From Gluconobacter morbifer G707 (GTDB lineage Bacteria; Pseudomonadota; Alphaproteobacteria; Acetobacterales; Acetobacteraceae): a stretch of DNA of 64,000 nucleotides. Each line of letters starts with the position of its first letter. The stretch's first letter is position 1. The position numbers and the translations under genes were made by a program. The stretch covers positions 917,001-981,000 of the forward strand of contig NZ_AGQV01000001.1 in the NCBI RefSeq assembly GCF_000234355.1. Reading direction: 5' to 3'. The notes under the pieces were generated by a model. That model was given only the letters and a program-made list of their open reading frames with translations, had not been told where the DNA came from and searched no databases. Shown piece by piece: positions 52,410 to 62,312 of the stretch.

Positions 52410-54110
52410 TCAGTGAGTGTTGCGGCTTGCGTCGCTGGCGGTGCGAATGGATGCGAATTCCGAACCCTTTTTCCAGACAGGCCACTGATGGGAGAAAGCC
52501 AGCTTGGAACCGACCAGACGGACTGCTTCAGCATCCTGAGCTGCACCGCGGACATCCCAGTTCGGGCTCCATGCATCACAGGGCTGGTGATAACAGGCCA
52601 TATATGCTGTCAGCCACTGACCGCCGGCTTCCGTTCCGCCTTTCAGAAGATCAAACTTCCCGGCCATATCCATGACCGCCAGAACAGGCACGCCGGCCCG
52701 TGCAAAGGGAAGGTGATCTGCGCGATAAAAAGCACCACGCTCCGGCATGGCTTCGGGTTCTGCCGTACGACCCTGTGTCCGGACTGCTGCGGCAAAATCA
52801 TCCTGAAGACTGTCCTGACCTGGCCCGATGATGAAGGCATTGCGCGCGGGGCCAGCCATCTGGAGGACGTCCATGGTCAGATTGGCTGCTGTCTTGTCCA
52901 GGGGAGACAGCGGATGGGAAACATACCAGCCCGATCCCAGCAACCCGCGTTCTTCGCCTGTCCAGGATGCAAAGCGCACGGTACGTTCCGGCTTGGGACC
53001 ACCCTTGAAGGCACGGGCAATCTCCAGAACGGCGGCTATTCCTGACCCGTCGTCGATGGCGCCACGGCGAATAACCGTATGACCCTGTGCATCCTTGCGC
53101 TGGCCATAAGCATCCCAGTGGGCTCCGAACATAACCGTTTCGTCAGGATATTTCGTTCCCGTGATCTTGCCGAGCACGTTCTGGCTCTTCAGTTGTTCGC
53201 TCTTTACAGGAAGATCGGCGGAAAACAGTGTTCCAGGCAGCGTTACCGGATGGAAATCCATGGTACGGGCCGCTACGCGAAGCTGTTCGAGGTCCAGGCC
53301 CGCTTCGCTGAAGAGGCGAGCGGCGGCATCGCCCTGAAGCCAACCCTGAACAGGAACAGGTTTCTGTTCGGTATCAGCATGTACAACATCAAATGCTTCA
53401 CCGTTCGGCGCTATGACAGTGCTCCAGGGATAGGATGCACCGGGGGTATCATGAATGATGAGAGCAGCAACGGCGCCCCGACGTGCCGCTTCTTCGTACT
53501 TGTACGTCCATCGACCGTAATAGGTCATGGTTTTGCCGCCAAACCGTCCATAGACTGGTTCACCCGGTTTTGCGTCAAAATCCGGATCGTTGACCAGGAA
53601 AACAGCGACTTTTCCATGAAGATCCACGCCTTTGTAATCGTCCCAGTGACGTTCAGGCGCAGATACACCGTAACCAACGAAAACCATCGGTGCCTTCAGG
53701 ACACGCAGCCGGTCTTCCGGCAGCAGGGTCGCAAGATAAATGTCTTTCAGTTGAGCCAGAGGAAGATTTTTCGATCCGGTCTGGACCGAGATGTTTCCGT
53801 TAGCCTGTGTCTGAGTGTGGATCATGGGAACGGTCTGTGTCCAGCCGCCATTCTCGCCACCCGGTTCCAGCCCCAGTTTCTTGTACTGCTGGATCAACCA
53901 GGGAACCGTAACGGCTTCTCCATGCGTGCCGGGAGCGCGCCCTTCAAAAGGGTCAGACGCCAGAACCCGCATGGTTTCCGACATACGGGCCGGATCAATC
54001 GGGCCGGATGCGCCTGCTGGAGCAGCGGCAGCCGAAAAGGAAACAGCGGCGCAACTCACGCAAAGAGCACCAAGGGACATACGGACAGGGAAGGAAGGAA
54101 AAGGCATCAT
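52410..54110 (-). CDS. Secreted M28 family metallopeptidase with PA domain
   Basis: A 566-residue zinc aminopeptidase. A signal peptide (MMPFPSFPVRMSLGALCVS..., cleavage near SAAAA) is followed by an inserted protease-associated domain (about residues 150-260: VFVGYGVSAP, KVAVFLVND, ALIIHDTPGA). The catalytic domain has GAHWDAYG, AIDDGSGIAAVLE (bridging aspartate), ASWTGEERGLLGS (catalytic and metal glutamates), a later metal aspartate and YRADHLPFARAGVP (metal histidine). It is probably periplasmic and trims peptides from the N-terminus. It stands alone between two hairpins. Confidence 0.92.
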   Translation of the reverse strand: MMPFPSFPVRMSLGALCVSCAAVSFSAAAAPAGASGPIDPARMSETMRVLASDPFEGRAPGTHGEAVTVPWLIQQYKKLGLEPGGENGGWTQTVPMIHTQTQANGNISVQTGSKNLPLAQLKDIYLATLLPEDRLRVLKAPMVFVGYGVSAPERHWDDYKGVDLHGKVAVFLVNDPDFDAKPGEPVYGRFGGKTMTYYGRWTYKYEEAARRGAVAALIIHDTPGASYPWSTVIAPNGEAFDVVHADTEQKPVPVQGWLQGDAAARLFSEAGLDLEQLRVAARTMDFHPVTLPGTLFSADLPVKSEQLKSQNVLGKITGTKYPDETVMFGAHWDAYGQRKDAQGHTVIRRGAIDDGSGIAAVLEIARAFKGGPKPERTVRFASWTGEERGLLGSGWYVSHPLSPLDKTAANLTMDVLQMAGPARNAFIIGPGQDSLQDDFAAAVRTQGRTAEPEAMPERGAFYRADHLPFARAGVPVLAVMDMAGKFDLLKGGTEAGGQWLTAYMACYHQPCDAWSPNWDVRGAAQDAEAVRLVGSKLAFSHQWPVWKKGSEFASIRTASDASRNTH

Positions 54111-54190
54111 TCTCTTATCTTATCGTAATTATTTCTTATATGGGAAGTCTTTCCGCCTTTTGTCAAAAGGCGAGAAATTCCTGTATGGGA

Positions 54191-54216
54191 TTCCCGAAAA
54201 TGCCGGTTTTCGGGAA
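54191..54216 (-). terminator. Hairpin behind the PepSY gene
   Basis: TTCCCGAAAA, loop TGCCGG, TTTTCGGGAA: a perfect 10-bp stem beginning 14 bases after the PepSY stop, between it and the M28 gene start. Probably the end of the iron operon transcript. Confidence 0.6.
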
Positions 54217-54229
54217 CATGGATTTTCGG

Positions 54230-55780
54230 TCAGATCGTCCGTGCATAAAGTGTTTTCCTGTCATGTGACGCAATCAGAATGAGCACGGCGCCGTAAAGCA
54301 GGGCCAGCAGATCAATGATTACTGAGACATGATTCAGGCCGGTCGACAATACACGCGTCCCGTCTGTCATGGGAATCAGTATGGTCAGAAGACCGGTCGC
54401 CAGAAGTAATGGTTGCCTGCTCCTGTCGCCACCAAGGCAGACTGCCGTAGCGAGACAGGCGAGGAAAACAGCGTAAAACAGGATCTCGACTGTCTGATAA
54501 TGCCCTCCTTCCGGCAGGAGAGGCACGGCAGCAAGAATGGCGGATATTCCGCTCATGCAGCCCAGCATGCATCCTGTTGTCAGGATGGAAAGAGCGCGGG
54601 TTGTAGAGCTGGCCTGTGTCAGACCCGCGCTGCGTTCCCGCTGACGGCGCGAGGAAAGCCAGAGCTGGTTGCCAGAATAGAACAGAAAAGCGCCACCCAT
54701 GCCCAACAGGGCATAACAGATCTGTCCTGCAAGGCCGCCAAACGTCCCGAAATGGAGAGCATAAATTGTCGTTAGCGCCACAAATCCATGGCTCTGATGT
54801 CCGGGAAGGTAATCAGTGGATATCATATGGCCGTCATAGGGATTGATATCGACATAACCGCCATCTGCCCGACGGGTCACGTGTCGAAAATCATGTCCCG
54901 TGACGCGGAGGGATATCTTGCCGTTCCGGGTGGAGTAGGTCAGCTTGTCCGGCGTGAAATCGGGCGCCTGTTCTGCCAGTATTGCGACAATCTGTCCAGG
55001 TGCAGGCATATTGCCGTGTTTCACATGACTACTATTTCCGTTTCCGGGATGTTTATGTCGTGCCATTTCGACATGAGGAGCGGGTATGAACAGGGCGTGT
55101 TCCAACGCTAGGACAGGCTGTTGGAATGCGAAACCTGCCGCTGTTGCAGCTATGACAATATGGAAGGGAAGGGAACACACCCCCAACAACGTATGAAAAT
55201 CCATCCAGACGCGTCTCAGGTTTTCCCCCAGGCGCAGAACGAACAGGTTACGCACCAGTGAGGGAAGAAGTGTAATCGTTCCGGAAACGAGGGCGACGGC
55301 ATAAAGCAGCGCGACAAAGCCCATGATCAGTCGTCCTGACGTCCGTCCGAGGGGAAGGCCGATCCGCTGATGCAGGATATTAATGAAATACGCTGCCTGT
55401 GACGGAGTACGGCTTCGGGTGACAAGGGTGCCATCCGGAGCAAGACCCGCATACACAGTCCGGGCAGGCCCATGATCCCGATCTTGCGAGACGGACCACA
55501 TCAGGCTGGAAGGACTGACAGGGTCAGGATGCAGAACAACCGTGTAACTGGTTGCCGCTGCAGGGTTCGCCTTGGACGCCTTCTGAAGCAGTTCTGGAAG
55601 CTGCGTCATGGAGACAGGAGCTGGAAGTGTGTCGGACCGGGAGCCCCAGTACTCCAGCGGTTCCTCGAACATCGTCATGCCACCGGCATAAAAGGCGATA
55701 AACAGGAACAGGCCTGCCATGATGCCGACCCAGCTATGGATTGCCCGGTACAGGCGGACGATATCTCCCCGGATCTTCAT
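54230..55780 (-). CDS. PepSY-domain transmembrane protein (iron-uptake associated)
   Basis: A 516-residue inner-membrane protein of the PepSY-associated TM family. LYRAIHSWVGIMAGLFLFIA is the first helix, GGMTMFEEPLEYW and FINILHQRIGLPLGRTSGRL surround periplasmic PepSY repeats, and DFHTLLGVCSLPFHIVIA and LHFGTFGGLAGQICYALLGM are further helices. Such proteins are found next to ferric-siderophore receptors and may act as ferric reductases. The ATG at 55780 overlaps the DUF3649 stop by 4 bases, fixing the start. Three-gene operon behind a Fur-like box; no receptor gene is adjacent. Confidence 0.87.
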   Translation of the reverse strand: MKIRGDIVRLYRAIHSWVGIMAGLFLFIAFYAGGMTMFEEPLEYWGSRSDTLPAPVSMTQLPELLQKASKANPAAATSYTVVLHPDPVSPSSLMWSVSQDRDHGPARTVYAGLAPDGTLVTRSRTPSQAAYFINILHQRIGLPLGRTSGRLIMGFVALLYAVALVSGTITLLPSLVRNLFVLRLGENLRRVWMDFHTLLGVCSLPFHIVIAATAAGFAFQQPVLALEHALFIPAPHVEMARHKHPGNGNSSHVKHGNMPAPGQIVAILAEQAPDFTPDKLTYSTRNGKISLRVTGHDFRHVTRRADGGYVDINPYDGHMISTDYLPGHQSHGFVALTTIYALHFGTFGGLAGQICYALLGMGGAFLFYSGNQLWLSSRRQRERSAGLTQASSTTRALSILTTGCMLGCMSGISAILAAVPLLPEGGHYQTVEILFYAVFLACLATAVCLGGDRSRQPLLLATGLLTILIPMTDGTRVLSTGLNHVSVIIDLLALLYGAVLILIASHDRKTLYARTI

Positions 55781-56079
55781 GCCATCACACCACGAAGAAA
55801 GAAAAATACGCCCCAGATTACGATGTTCGCAGAAGCCAGCCCAAGCCAGGCTCGTAACGCAGACGGGAACAGAAAGGAAAACGCCAGGATCAGGCCCCAT
55901 ATCGGTCCTGGAAGCCATCGGAGAATCAGGGCCGCTGGCGTTTTGACGGCGGCATCTGCATGGAAGAGAAGACCGGCCACACCCATCAGCCCTATTGATG
56001 CGGTCGCTCCCAGCACAAGCCCGGCCAGTGCTTTTCCCATCCAGCCGCCTGTATCAAGCGGTTGCCTCGCCCGGTTCAT
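55777..56079 (-). CDS. DUF3649 family small membrane protein
   Basis: A 100-residue protein with three predicted membrane helices (LAGLVLGATASIGLMGVAGL; GPIWGLILAFSFLFP; LASANIVIWGVFFFLRG) and the family-like SALRAWLGL segment. The ATG at 56079 overlaps the DUF3325 stop and the PepSY start overlaps its own stop, each by 4 bases. Its function is unknown; the family co-occurs with PepSY and DUF3325 in siderophore-use operons. Confidence 0.75.
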   Translation of the reverse strand: MNRARQPLDTGGWMGKALAGLVLGATASIGLMGVAGLLFHADAAVKTPAALILRWLPGPIWGLILAFSFLFPSALRAWLGLASANIVIWGVFFFLRGVMA

Positions 56080-56342
56080 GACAGACGTCCTGTACGAAAC
56101 GGGATAACGGAAGCGATGATCGCCATCACGATACAGCCCGTCATCAGCAGTGCCGCCACCAGAAGAACGGCCGCCACCGGCTGGAGGATCCGGCACAGAA
56201 GCACAGTCCCCAGCGCCGTGAAGCCCAGACCCGAAAGCCATCCCGCCCACCCCGGAAAGGGGCGAGGCAGAAGACATTGGGACGGGGTGGAAAGGTAGAA
56301 CAGGACTACTGCAGGTAGAAGCGGAAAGGCTGAAAGAAGCAT
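56076..56342 (-). CDS. DUF3325 family small membrane protein
   Basis: An 88-residue protein with about three helices and a short basic tail (IPFRTGRLS). Order and size match DUF3325, which precedes DUF3649 and PepSY in iron-uptake operons of other proteobacteria. The ATG at 56342 is preferred to a TTG at 56408. First gene after the Fur-like box. Confidence 0.65.
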   Translation of the reverse strand: MLLSAFPLLPAVVLFYLSTPSQCLLPRPFPGWAGWLSGLGFTALGTVLLCRILQPVAAVLLVAALLMTGCIVMAIIASVIPFRTGRLS

Positions 56343-56678
56343 GGACGGCAGATCTTTTACCAGAGGCTGGGGAGCGTCATGACCACGGTCCGGCCCGATG
56401 TCTGGCAATGGTCATTTGGCCAGCTGAAAAGCAATTCATGACGATACCGGAAGCAGGGAAGGGCTGAACAGGGAGGGAATGTGGATGCGGCCATATCATG
56501 CTCAGTCTCCGTAAGAGGAAATCCTGATTATCATTAGTGATAATCATTCTCAATAACAAGAAGGCAGGAGCTTTCCGAATGTGTCAGCCTTGTTCGCCGG
56601 GCTCTAGTTGACGTGTCAGAGACGGATATGACCCCCATGATCCTGAATGCTGACCTGCGGCCTTTTTCGTGAACCAGA
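56343..56678. other. Promoter region of the iron operon and end of the efflux operon
   Basis: It contains the Fur-like box at 56526-56554. A 60-codon minus-strand frame lies here but has no family resemblance. No clear hairpin ends the efflux operon. Confidence 0.4.
56526..56554. promoter_or_regulatory. Fur-like box upstream of DUF3325-DUF3649-PepSY
   Basis: GATTATCATTAGTGATAATC followed by ATTCTCAAT; on the minus strand it reads as overlapping GATAAT/ATTATC repeats close to the GATAATGATAATCATTATC consensus. It lies 184 bases before the first gene of an iron-associated operon, so iron-dependent repression is likely. Confidence 0.72.
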
Positions 56679-58130
56679 CTATTGCTTGACCTTGGCAGGG
56701 CTTCCTACCCGTTCAGGGGAAGGGACTGTCCGAAAGCCGCCTCCCGTTGCCTTGAACAGATCCACGGAGGCATTCAGCCGCATGAGGGTTGCTGTCACGT
56801 GAGCGATCTGCGTTTCCTGCACGGTGGAGCGGGCTGCGAGAACATCAACCTCGCTGGCATATCCCTGGTTCAGGCGCAGGACCGTCAGGTGCAGCTTCTT
56901 CTCCGCCGCATCTTCCCGGTCAGTATTGTCCTGGCTGCGCTCCTGCGCCGTTGTCTGCGCCAGAAGCGCGTCCCTGACCTCTTTGAACGCTGTGCGGATG
57001 GACTGTTTGTACAGAATGACCTGCTCGTTTTTATTTTCTTTGGCAAGCCGTACCCCGCTCTCCGTGCGGCCGAAGTCGAGAACGGGAGCCGCCATGGCTG
57101 CACCCAGTGTCCATGCCCGGCCCGTCGCCCGATACAGGTTGTCGATGTCGACATTGTTCACGCCTGCCAGCGACGCCAGGGAAATACTGGGGAAATAGGC
57201 CGCCCGGGCATATCCGATGTTGAAATTGCTCGCGATCAGGGCCTGTTCATGCATGGCAATATCCGGACGGCGCTCAAGAAGCTCCGACGGCAGCACCGCC
57301 GGCGTCGGGTCAGGCACGGTTATGTCCCGGATGTCCCGCCCACGGGGAATGGTATTCTGGACGATGCTTCGGGGAGAACGCCCGATGAGAACGGCGAGCG
57401 CGCTTTCTGCCCGGTTTCGCTGATCCTCCAGGTCAGGGAGGGCAGCATGCACGCTGTCCCGCCGCTCCGTAACATCCTGAAGCGTCAGGGCATCCACTGC
57501 GCCGACCCTGTACTGATGCTGGACAATGGCGAGGAGTTCATCCTGTGTTTGGATACTGTCCTTCAGGATGACGACATCGTCATCGAGGGCACGGAGGCTG
57601 AAATAGAGTTTGACGCCTGCTGCGGCGATGGAAAGATCCGCGGCCATTTCAGCATAGGCCGCCGCACGGACACCCGCTTTCGCGGCCTTGCTGAGGCTGG
57701 CGTTCTTGCCCCACAGATCCAGCTCATAGTTCAGCATCCCTCCGACAAAGCCGAAATTGCTGGTCTTGTTGGGAAATGGAAAACTCCGGCCAAGCGCATG
57801 GATGCTCCCGTCCGCGAATTTTCCGTATGCGTCTGCTCCGGCAATGGACAGGGCAGGGAGCTGGTTGGCGAAGGCATAGCTGTACTGCGCCTGTGCTTGG
57901 GAAAGCCGGTTTTTCGCGAGCGCAATGTCATCACTGTACTGCAGGGCCTCGAGCACGATCTGGTCAAGGGCTGGATCGCCATAGCTGCGCCACCACTGGC
58001 TTTCATCCCGCGGGACGGCATGCGTCCCGTTCCAGGTGTCGGGTAGCGTCACAGTGGGTCGCCTGTAGGTCGGTGACAGCCACGAACATCCGGCGAGAAG
58101 CGCGGGAAGAAGGAGCAGCAGTCGTTTCAT
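56679..58130 (-). CDS. RND efflux outer-membrane factor (NodT/OprM family lipoprotein)
   Basis: A 483-residue outer-membrane channel. It starts with a lipoprotein signal (MKRLLLLLPALLAGCSWLSP), followed by the two repeated coiled-coil halves of the TolC fold (QWWRSYGDPALDQIV; NYELDLWGKNASLSKAAKAG; LLERRPDIAMHEQALIASN; NQGYASEVDVLAARSTVQET). The ATG at 58130 overlaps the RND pump stop by 4 bases, so the longer open frame to 58367 is rejected. It completes the MFP-RND-OMF tripartite pump. Confidence 0.92.
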   Translation of the reverse strand: MKRLLLLLPALLAGCSWLSPTYRRPTVTLPDTWNGTHAVPRDESQWWRSYGDPALDQIVLEALQYSDDIALAKNRLSQAQAQYSYAFANQLPALSIAGADAYGKFADGSIHALGRSFPFPNKTSNFGFVGGMLNYELDLWGKNASLSKAAKAGVRAAAYAEMAADLSIAAAGVKLYFSLRALDDDVVILKDSIQTQDELLAIVQHQYRVGAVDALTLQDVTERRDSVHAALPDLEDQRNRAESALAVLIGRSPRSIVQNTIPRGRDIRDITVPDPTPAVLPSELLERRPDIAMHEQALIASNFNIGYARAAYFPSISLASLAGVNNVDIDNLYRATGRAWTLGAAMAAPVLDFGRTESGVRLAKENKNEQVILYKQSIRTAFKEVRDALLAQTTAQERSQDNTDREDAAEKKLHLTVLRLNQGYASEVDVLAARSTVQETQIAHVTATLMRLNASVDLFKATGGGFRTVPSPERVGSPAKVKQ

Positions 58131-61100
58131 GGCGCGGCTGCCTTCGTGGAGGGGGACGGTTCCCGGATGTGGAAACACAGGACATACAGTGACGGAAGGA
58201 AGATCAGGGTCAGGGCCGTGGCAACTGCGAGACCGCCCATGATGACATCCGCCATTGGCCCCCAGAATACGCTGGAAGCAATCGGCACCATCCCCAGAAT
58301 GGCGGCGACGGCCGTCAGCATGATCGGGCGGAAGCGGATCATGGCCGCACTGACCACCGCATCCCATTCAGACTTCCCGGCGTCCTGCTCGATCCTGATC
58401 TGATGCACGAGAATGACGGAATTACGGATGATCATCCCGACAAGCGCCACCAGCCCGAGCAGGGCAATGAATCCGATCGGATTACCGGTCAGAAGCAGGG
58501 CGATGACCACACCGATCAGGCCGAAGGGCGCCACACTGACGACCAGGGCCACGCGCTTGAAATCCTGAAGCTGTACCATCAGCACGGCGAGCATGATCAG
58601 GACCATGACAGGCATTACGGCAATGACCGAATTCTGGGCTTTTGCGCTTTCCTCGACCGTTCCGCCAGTTGCGACATGGTAACCGGATGGCAGATGCGCG
58701 TTATAGGTCTTTATCTGGTCCGACAAGGCGGAAACGGCGGTTTCGGCCTGAATCCCGTCCTGAAGCTGCGCCTGTACCGTCATGGTCGGCAGTCTGTCTC
58801 GCCGCCAGATCAGGGGATAATCCTCCACATATGAAACGCTCGCTACTGATGACAGCGGGACCGTCAAATCATTCGGCAGGCGGATGTCAAGATTGCGGAG
58901 GCTCTCGATGGACAGGCGGTCTTCCTTCCTGGCCCGTAGTACGACATCGACAAGATAGATGCTGTCCCGTACCTGTGTGGCCGTCATGCCCGTGACGGTC
59001 GAGTTGATGGCCAGCGCGATCGTCGCGGAGGAAAGGCCGAGACGACGCGCTTCATCCTGCCGCACATCGATCCTGAGCTTGCGCGCCGGATCGCCCCAGT
59101 CGAAGTTAATGAGACGCAGGTTCCCGGTGGCGGCCATCATCTGCGCCACATCCTGCGCATAATGACGGACTTCATCCGGGTTGCGGCCGCTGACCCTGTA
59201 CTGGATCGGCCAGCCTACGGGTGGTCCCAGCTCCAGGGGAAAGAGCCCATGCACGAGATCCGGCATCTCCCGTGCCAGTCTGTCATCGAGACGCCGGCGT
59301 AGACGTTCACGGGCAGATGCGTTTTTGGCCACGATGACCGTCTGGGTGAAGAAATCGTTCGGAAGTTGTTCATCAAGCGAGAGATAGAACCGGATCGCGC
59401 CACGCCCCACATAGGAGCTCCAGTGGTCAATATCCGGATCATTGCGCAGCATGGCGTCAAGGCGGCGCGAAATTTCTCCTGTCTGCTTGATGGAGGCTCC
59501 CTGTCTCAGCGAGAGATTGACCAGAAGTTCCGGCCGGTCCGAAGCCGGAAAGAATTGGCGGGGAACAAGGGGCAGAAGGATCAGCGAAACAAGCAGCGCA
59601 CCCAGACTGAGCAGAACGGTCATCCGCGGATGACGCATCGTACCAAGCAGGAAACGTTTGAAAAGCGTCAGGATCCGTCCCTGGCGGGGCTTCTCGGCGG
59701 ACGCCCGGGACGCATCATCACGTGGACGCAGGATCGTGACACCGATCAGCGGGGCCACCAGCACGGCCACGAACCATGAAACAATGAGGGCCAGGCCGAC
59801 AACGGCGAACAGTGAGAACGTGTATTCCCCGGCAATGCTATGGGCGAAACCCACGGGCACGAAACCGGCGACCGTCACCAGTGTTCCCGTCAGCATGGGA
59901 AAAGCCGTGGACGTATAGGCAAAGGTTGCGGCCCGCCCCAGTGGCCACCCTTCCTCGAGTTTGCTGACCATGCTCTCGACGGTGATCATGGCATCATCCA
60001 CGAGCAGCCCGAGCGCGATGATCAGGGCGCCCAGCGAAACGCGCTGAAGGTCGATGCCCAGTAATTCCATGCAGGTGAACACGACTGCCAGCACGAACGG
60101 AATACAGAACGCGACTACCGTTCCCGCCCGTCCGCCAAGACTGAGGAAGCTGACCCCCAGAACAATTGCGATGGCCTCGAACAGGGCTTCCGTAAAATCG
60201 CCCACCGCATTCTTCACGACTTTCGGTTGGTTGGCGACGAGGTGCGCCTCGATCCCGATCGGCATGTGAGCGTGAAACTCCGCCATTTTCGCGGAGACGT
60301 TCTTTTCCATGTTCAGGATATTGCCACCGCTGCTCATGGAGAGCGCAAGCCCGATGGCGTCATGACCATTGACCCGGAACATGGTCTGGGGCGGATCGGA
60401 ATAGCCACGGCTAATGGTGGCGATGTCTCCCAGACGGATCTTGCGGTTGCCCGCATAGACCGTGACATTGGCGATATCGCTCGTGGAGCCGAACTTGCCC
60501 GTCGGCTGGATCATGATATTTTCAGATCCGGTGTCGATTGTGCCGGAAGGAACGATCGCATTCTGCGCCTGAAACGCGGCGGCAATCATTTCTCCGCTGA
60601 TGCCAAGCCGGGCAAGGTGTCTGCTAGAAAAATCGACAAAAATCTTTTCGTCCTGTGCGCCCAGCATTTCCACCTTGGCGACATCGGGGACGTGCAGCAG
60701 TTCGTCGCGGACCGTTTCGACATAATCCCGCAGTTCACGGGGGGAAAAACCATCCGCCGTGAAGGCGTAGATGATGCCGTAGGTATCGCCGAATTCATCG
60801 TCAAAAAACGGTCCTTCGGTCGTGGCGGGCAGATAGGGTTTTATATCCCCCACCTTCTTGCGGACCTGATACCAGATGTCCGCCACCCGGGCCTTGGGTG
60901 TGCTTCCCAGAAGGTTGACCAGAATGGTGGTCTTTCCGGGAACCGTGTAACTTTTGACGTAATCGAAATAAGGCGTTTCCTGAAGCTTCTTCTCGATCCG
61001 GTCCGTCAGCTGATGGGTCGTTTCTTCCAGGGTCGCGCCAGGCAGCATGGCCTGCACCACCATGGTCTTGACGGTGAAGGGCGGATCTTCGTTCCGGCCC

Positions 61101-61237
61101 AGACTGAAGTAGGATCGTACCCCCGCCACGGTAATGAGGATCATGGCGAACAGGACAAGGGCACGATGGCGCAGGGACCAGGACGAGAGGTTCAGGCCCT
61201 GTCCATCCTGTTCATCAGGGCCGGACATGGGACTCAT
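58127..61237 (-). CDS. RND family efflux pump inner-membrane transporter
   Basis: A 1036-residue AcrB-like pump of the subgroup that begins LSSWSLRHRALVLFAMILIT. Landmarks: SLGRNEDPPFTVKTMVVQAM, GALIIALGLLVDDAMITVES with the proton-relay aspartates in helix 4, two large periplasmic loops and a C-terminal helix bundle (LLGLVALVGMIIRNSVILVH). It overlaps the adaptor gene by 23 bases and the channel gene by 4. Substrates cannot be told from sequence; the pattern is closer to multidrug than to metal pumps. Confidence 0.93.
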   Translation of the reverse strand: MSPMSGPDEQDGQGLNLSSWSLRHRALVLFAMILITVAGVRSYFSLGRNEDPPFTVKTMVVQAMLPGATLEETTHQLTDRIEKKLQETPYFDYVKSYTVPGKTTILVNLLGSTPKARVADIWYQVRKKVGDIKPYLPATTEGPFFDDEFGDTYGIIYAFTADGFSPRELRDYVETVRDELLHVPDVAKVEMLGAQDEKIFVDFSSRHLARLGISGEMIAAAFQAQNAIVPSGTIDTGSENIMIQPTGKFGSTSDIANVTVYAGNRKIRLGDIATISRGYSDPPQTMFRVNGHDAIGLALSMSSGGNILNMEKNVSAKMAEFHAHMPIGIEAHLVANQPKVVKNAVGDFTEALFEAIAIVLGVSFLSLGGRAGTVVAFCIPFVLAVVFTCMELLGIDLQRVSLGALIIALGLLVDDAMITVESMVSKLEEGWPLGRAATFAYTSTAFPMLTGTLVTVAGFVPVGFAHSIAGEYTFSLFAVVGLALIVSWFVAVLVAPLIGVTILRPRDDASRASAEKPRQGRILTLFKRFLLGTMRHPRMTVLLSLGALLVSLILLPLVPRQFFPASDRPELLVNLSLRQGASIKQTGEISRRLDAMLRNDPDIDHWSSYVGRGAIRFYLSLDEQLPNDFFTQTVIVAKNASARERLRRRLDDRLAREMPDLVHGLFPLELGPPVGWPIQYRVSGRNPDEVRHYAQDVAQMMAATGNLRLINFDWGDPARKLRIDVRQDEARRLGLSSATIALAINSTVTGMTATQVRDSIYLVDVVLRARKEDRLSIESLRNLDIRLPNDLTVPLSSVASVSYVEDYPLIWRRDRLPTMTVQAQLQDGIQAETAVSALSDQIKTYNAHLPSGYHVATGGTVEESAKAQNSVIAVMPVMVLIMLAVLMVQLQDFKRVALVVSVAPFGLIGVVIALLLTGNPIGFIALLGLVALVGMIIRNSVILVHQIRIEQDAGKSEWDAVVSAAMIRFRPIMLTAVAAILGMVPIASSVFWGPMADVIMGGLAVATALTLIFLPSLYVLCFHIREPSPSTKAAAP

Positions 61238-62312
61238 CCAGCAGGGAGACTTTCTTTCCGGGGTAAAGGGCCTGCACGCCTGCGGTCACGATACGCTCCC
61301 CGGCCTTCAGTCCCGAAGCGATTGTAACATCGTCCGCGGCATACTGCGCGACCCCCACTGGCCGCAGCGTGACAGTCATCGTGTCGGGCATAACAACCCA
61401 GACAGCGGGCTGACCATTCTGTGCGGTCAGCGCCGCTGGCGGCAGGTGAATGTCCGGATGAGGGGACGCAGAGAAACATCCGACCGCGACCGAGCCCAGA
61501 GTCATGGCTGCCGGTGTGTCCTGAAGCACAACCCTGGCCCGATAGGTCCGGGTGAGGGGATCACTGTCCGGTGACAGTTCGTAAAGGGTGCCGTTCGCGC
61601 AGATCTGGCGGTTTGCATCCAGACATACGGTCATGAGGGTACCGGTGGTCAGGCCGGAGCGCAGGAAGTCCGCTGGAATATCGAACTGCGCATCCCGGCC
61701 CGCAGAATCCGCCATGCGCATGATTGGTTGTCCGGCAGCGACAACCTCACCCACCTCGACCAGCCGATCCGTAATGATACCATCCGCATCGGCCCGCAGA
61801 CGGGTCCGTTCCAGCTGCTGTGCGGCAATCTTCTGCCGGGCTTCCGTAGCCAGCACTGTTTCTTGGGTCATCCTGTAGCGGCGGATCACGTCATCATAGT
61901 CATTCCGCGAGACGGCATGGTCGGGGAGAAGGGCTGTTGCGCGTTGTTTTAGTGGCGTCATCTGCGCCAAGGCAGCGCGTGCCGACTGTGCATCAGCCGT
62001 TGCCGCGAGCAGGGTCTGGGTTTCAGTTGCATCGTCCAGCCGGGCTAAAATCTGCCCTTGCCGGACGGGATTTCCGGCCAGAACCGAACGTTCCACCATT
62101 TTCCCCGGAACGCGGAATGACAGGGTGACCATCCGGTGTGCCGTGATCTGTCCTGTCAGACGCTCCCCGGATGTCTTGTCCAGTGGCTGAACCACCATGG
62201 ATCGGACGGGTCTTATCTCTTCGACCGCCGGTTTTTTGTGATGACATCCGGCCAGGGTGACGAGCAGGCAGCTTCCCAGGCCGGTCATATATGGCGATCG
62301 CCGTCGGTTCAT
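61215..62312 (-). CDS. RND efflux periplasmic adaptor (membrane fusion protein)
   Basis: A 365-residue lipoprotein adaptor. MTGLGSCLLVTLAGCHHKKP is the lipobox leader; RLTGQITAHRMVTLSFRVPG and GQILARLDD form the lipoyl half-motif, a short coiled coil follows, then IITDRLVEVGEVVAAGQPIM and the beta-barrel. The ATG at 62312 overlaps the TetR stop as ATGA, which decides the start. Second gene of the tetR-MFP-RND-OMF operon. Confidence 0.92.
   Translation of the reverse strand: MNRRRSPYMTGLGSCLLVTLAGCHHKKPAVEEIRPVRSMVVQPLDKTSGERLTGQITAHRMVTLSFRVPGKMVERSVLAGNPVRQGQILARLDDATETQTLLAATADAQSARAALAQMTPLKQRATALLPDHAVSRNDYDDVIRRYRMTQETVLATEARQKIAAQQLERTRLRADADGIITDRLVEVGEVVAAGQPIMRMADSAGRDAQFDIPADFLRSGLTTGTLMTVCLDANRQICANGTLYELSPDSDPLTRTYRARVVLQDTPAAMTLGSVAVGCFSASPHPDIHLPPAALTAQNGQPAVWVVMPDTMTVTLRPVGVAQYAADDVTIASGLKAGERIVTAGVQALYPGKKVSLLDESHVRP

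Noticed and set aside
58131-58367. N-terminal extension of the outer-membrane factor
   Set aside because: It precedes the lipoprotein signal and overlaps the RND gene; the ATGA overlap at 58130 fixes the start.
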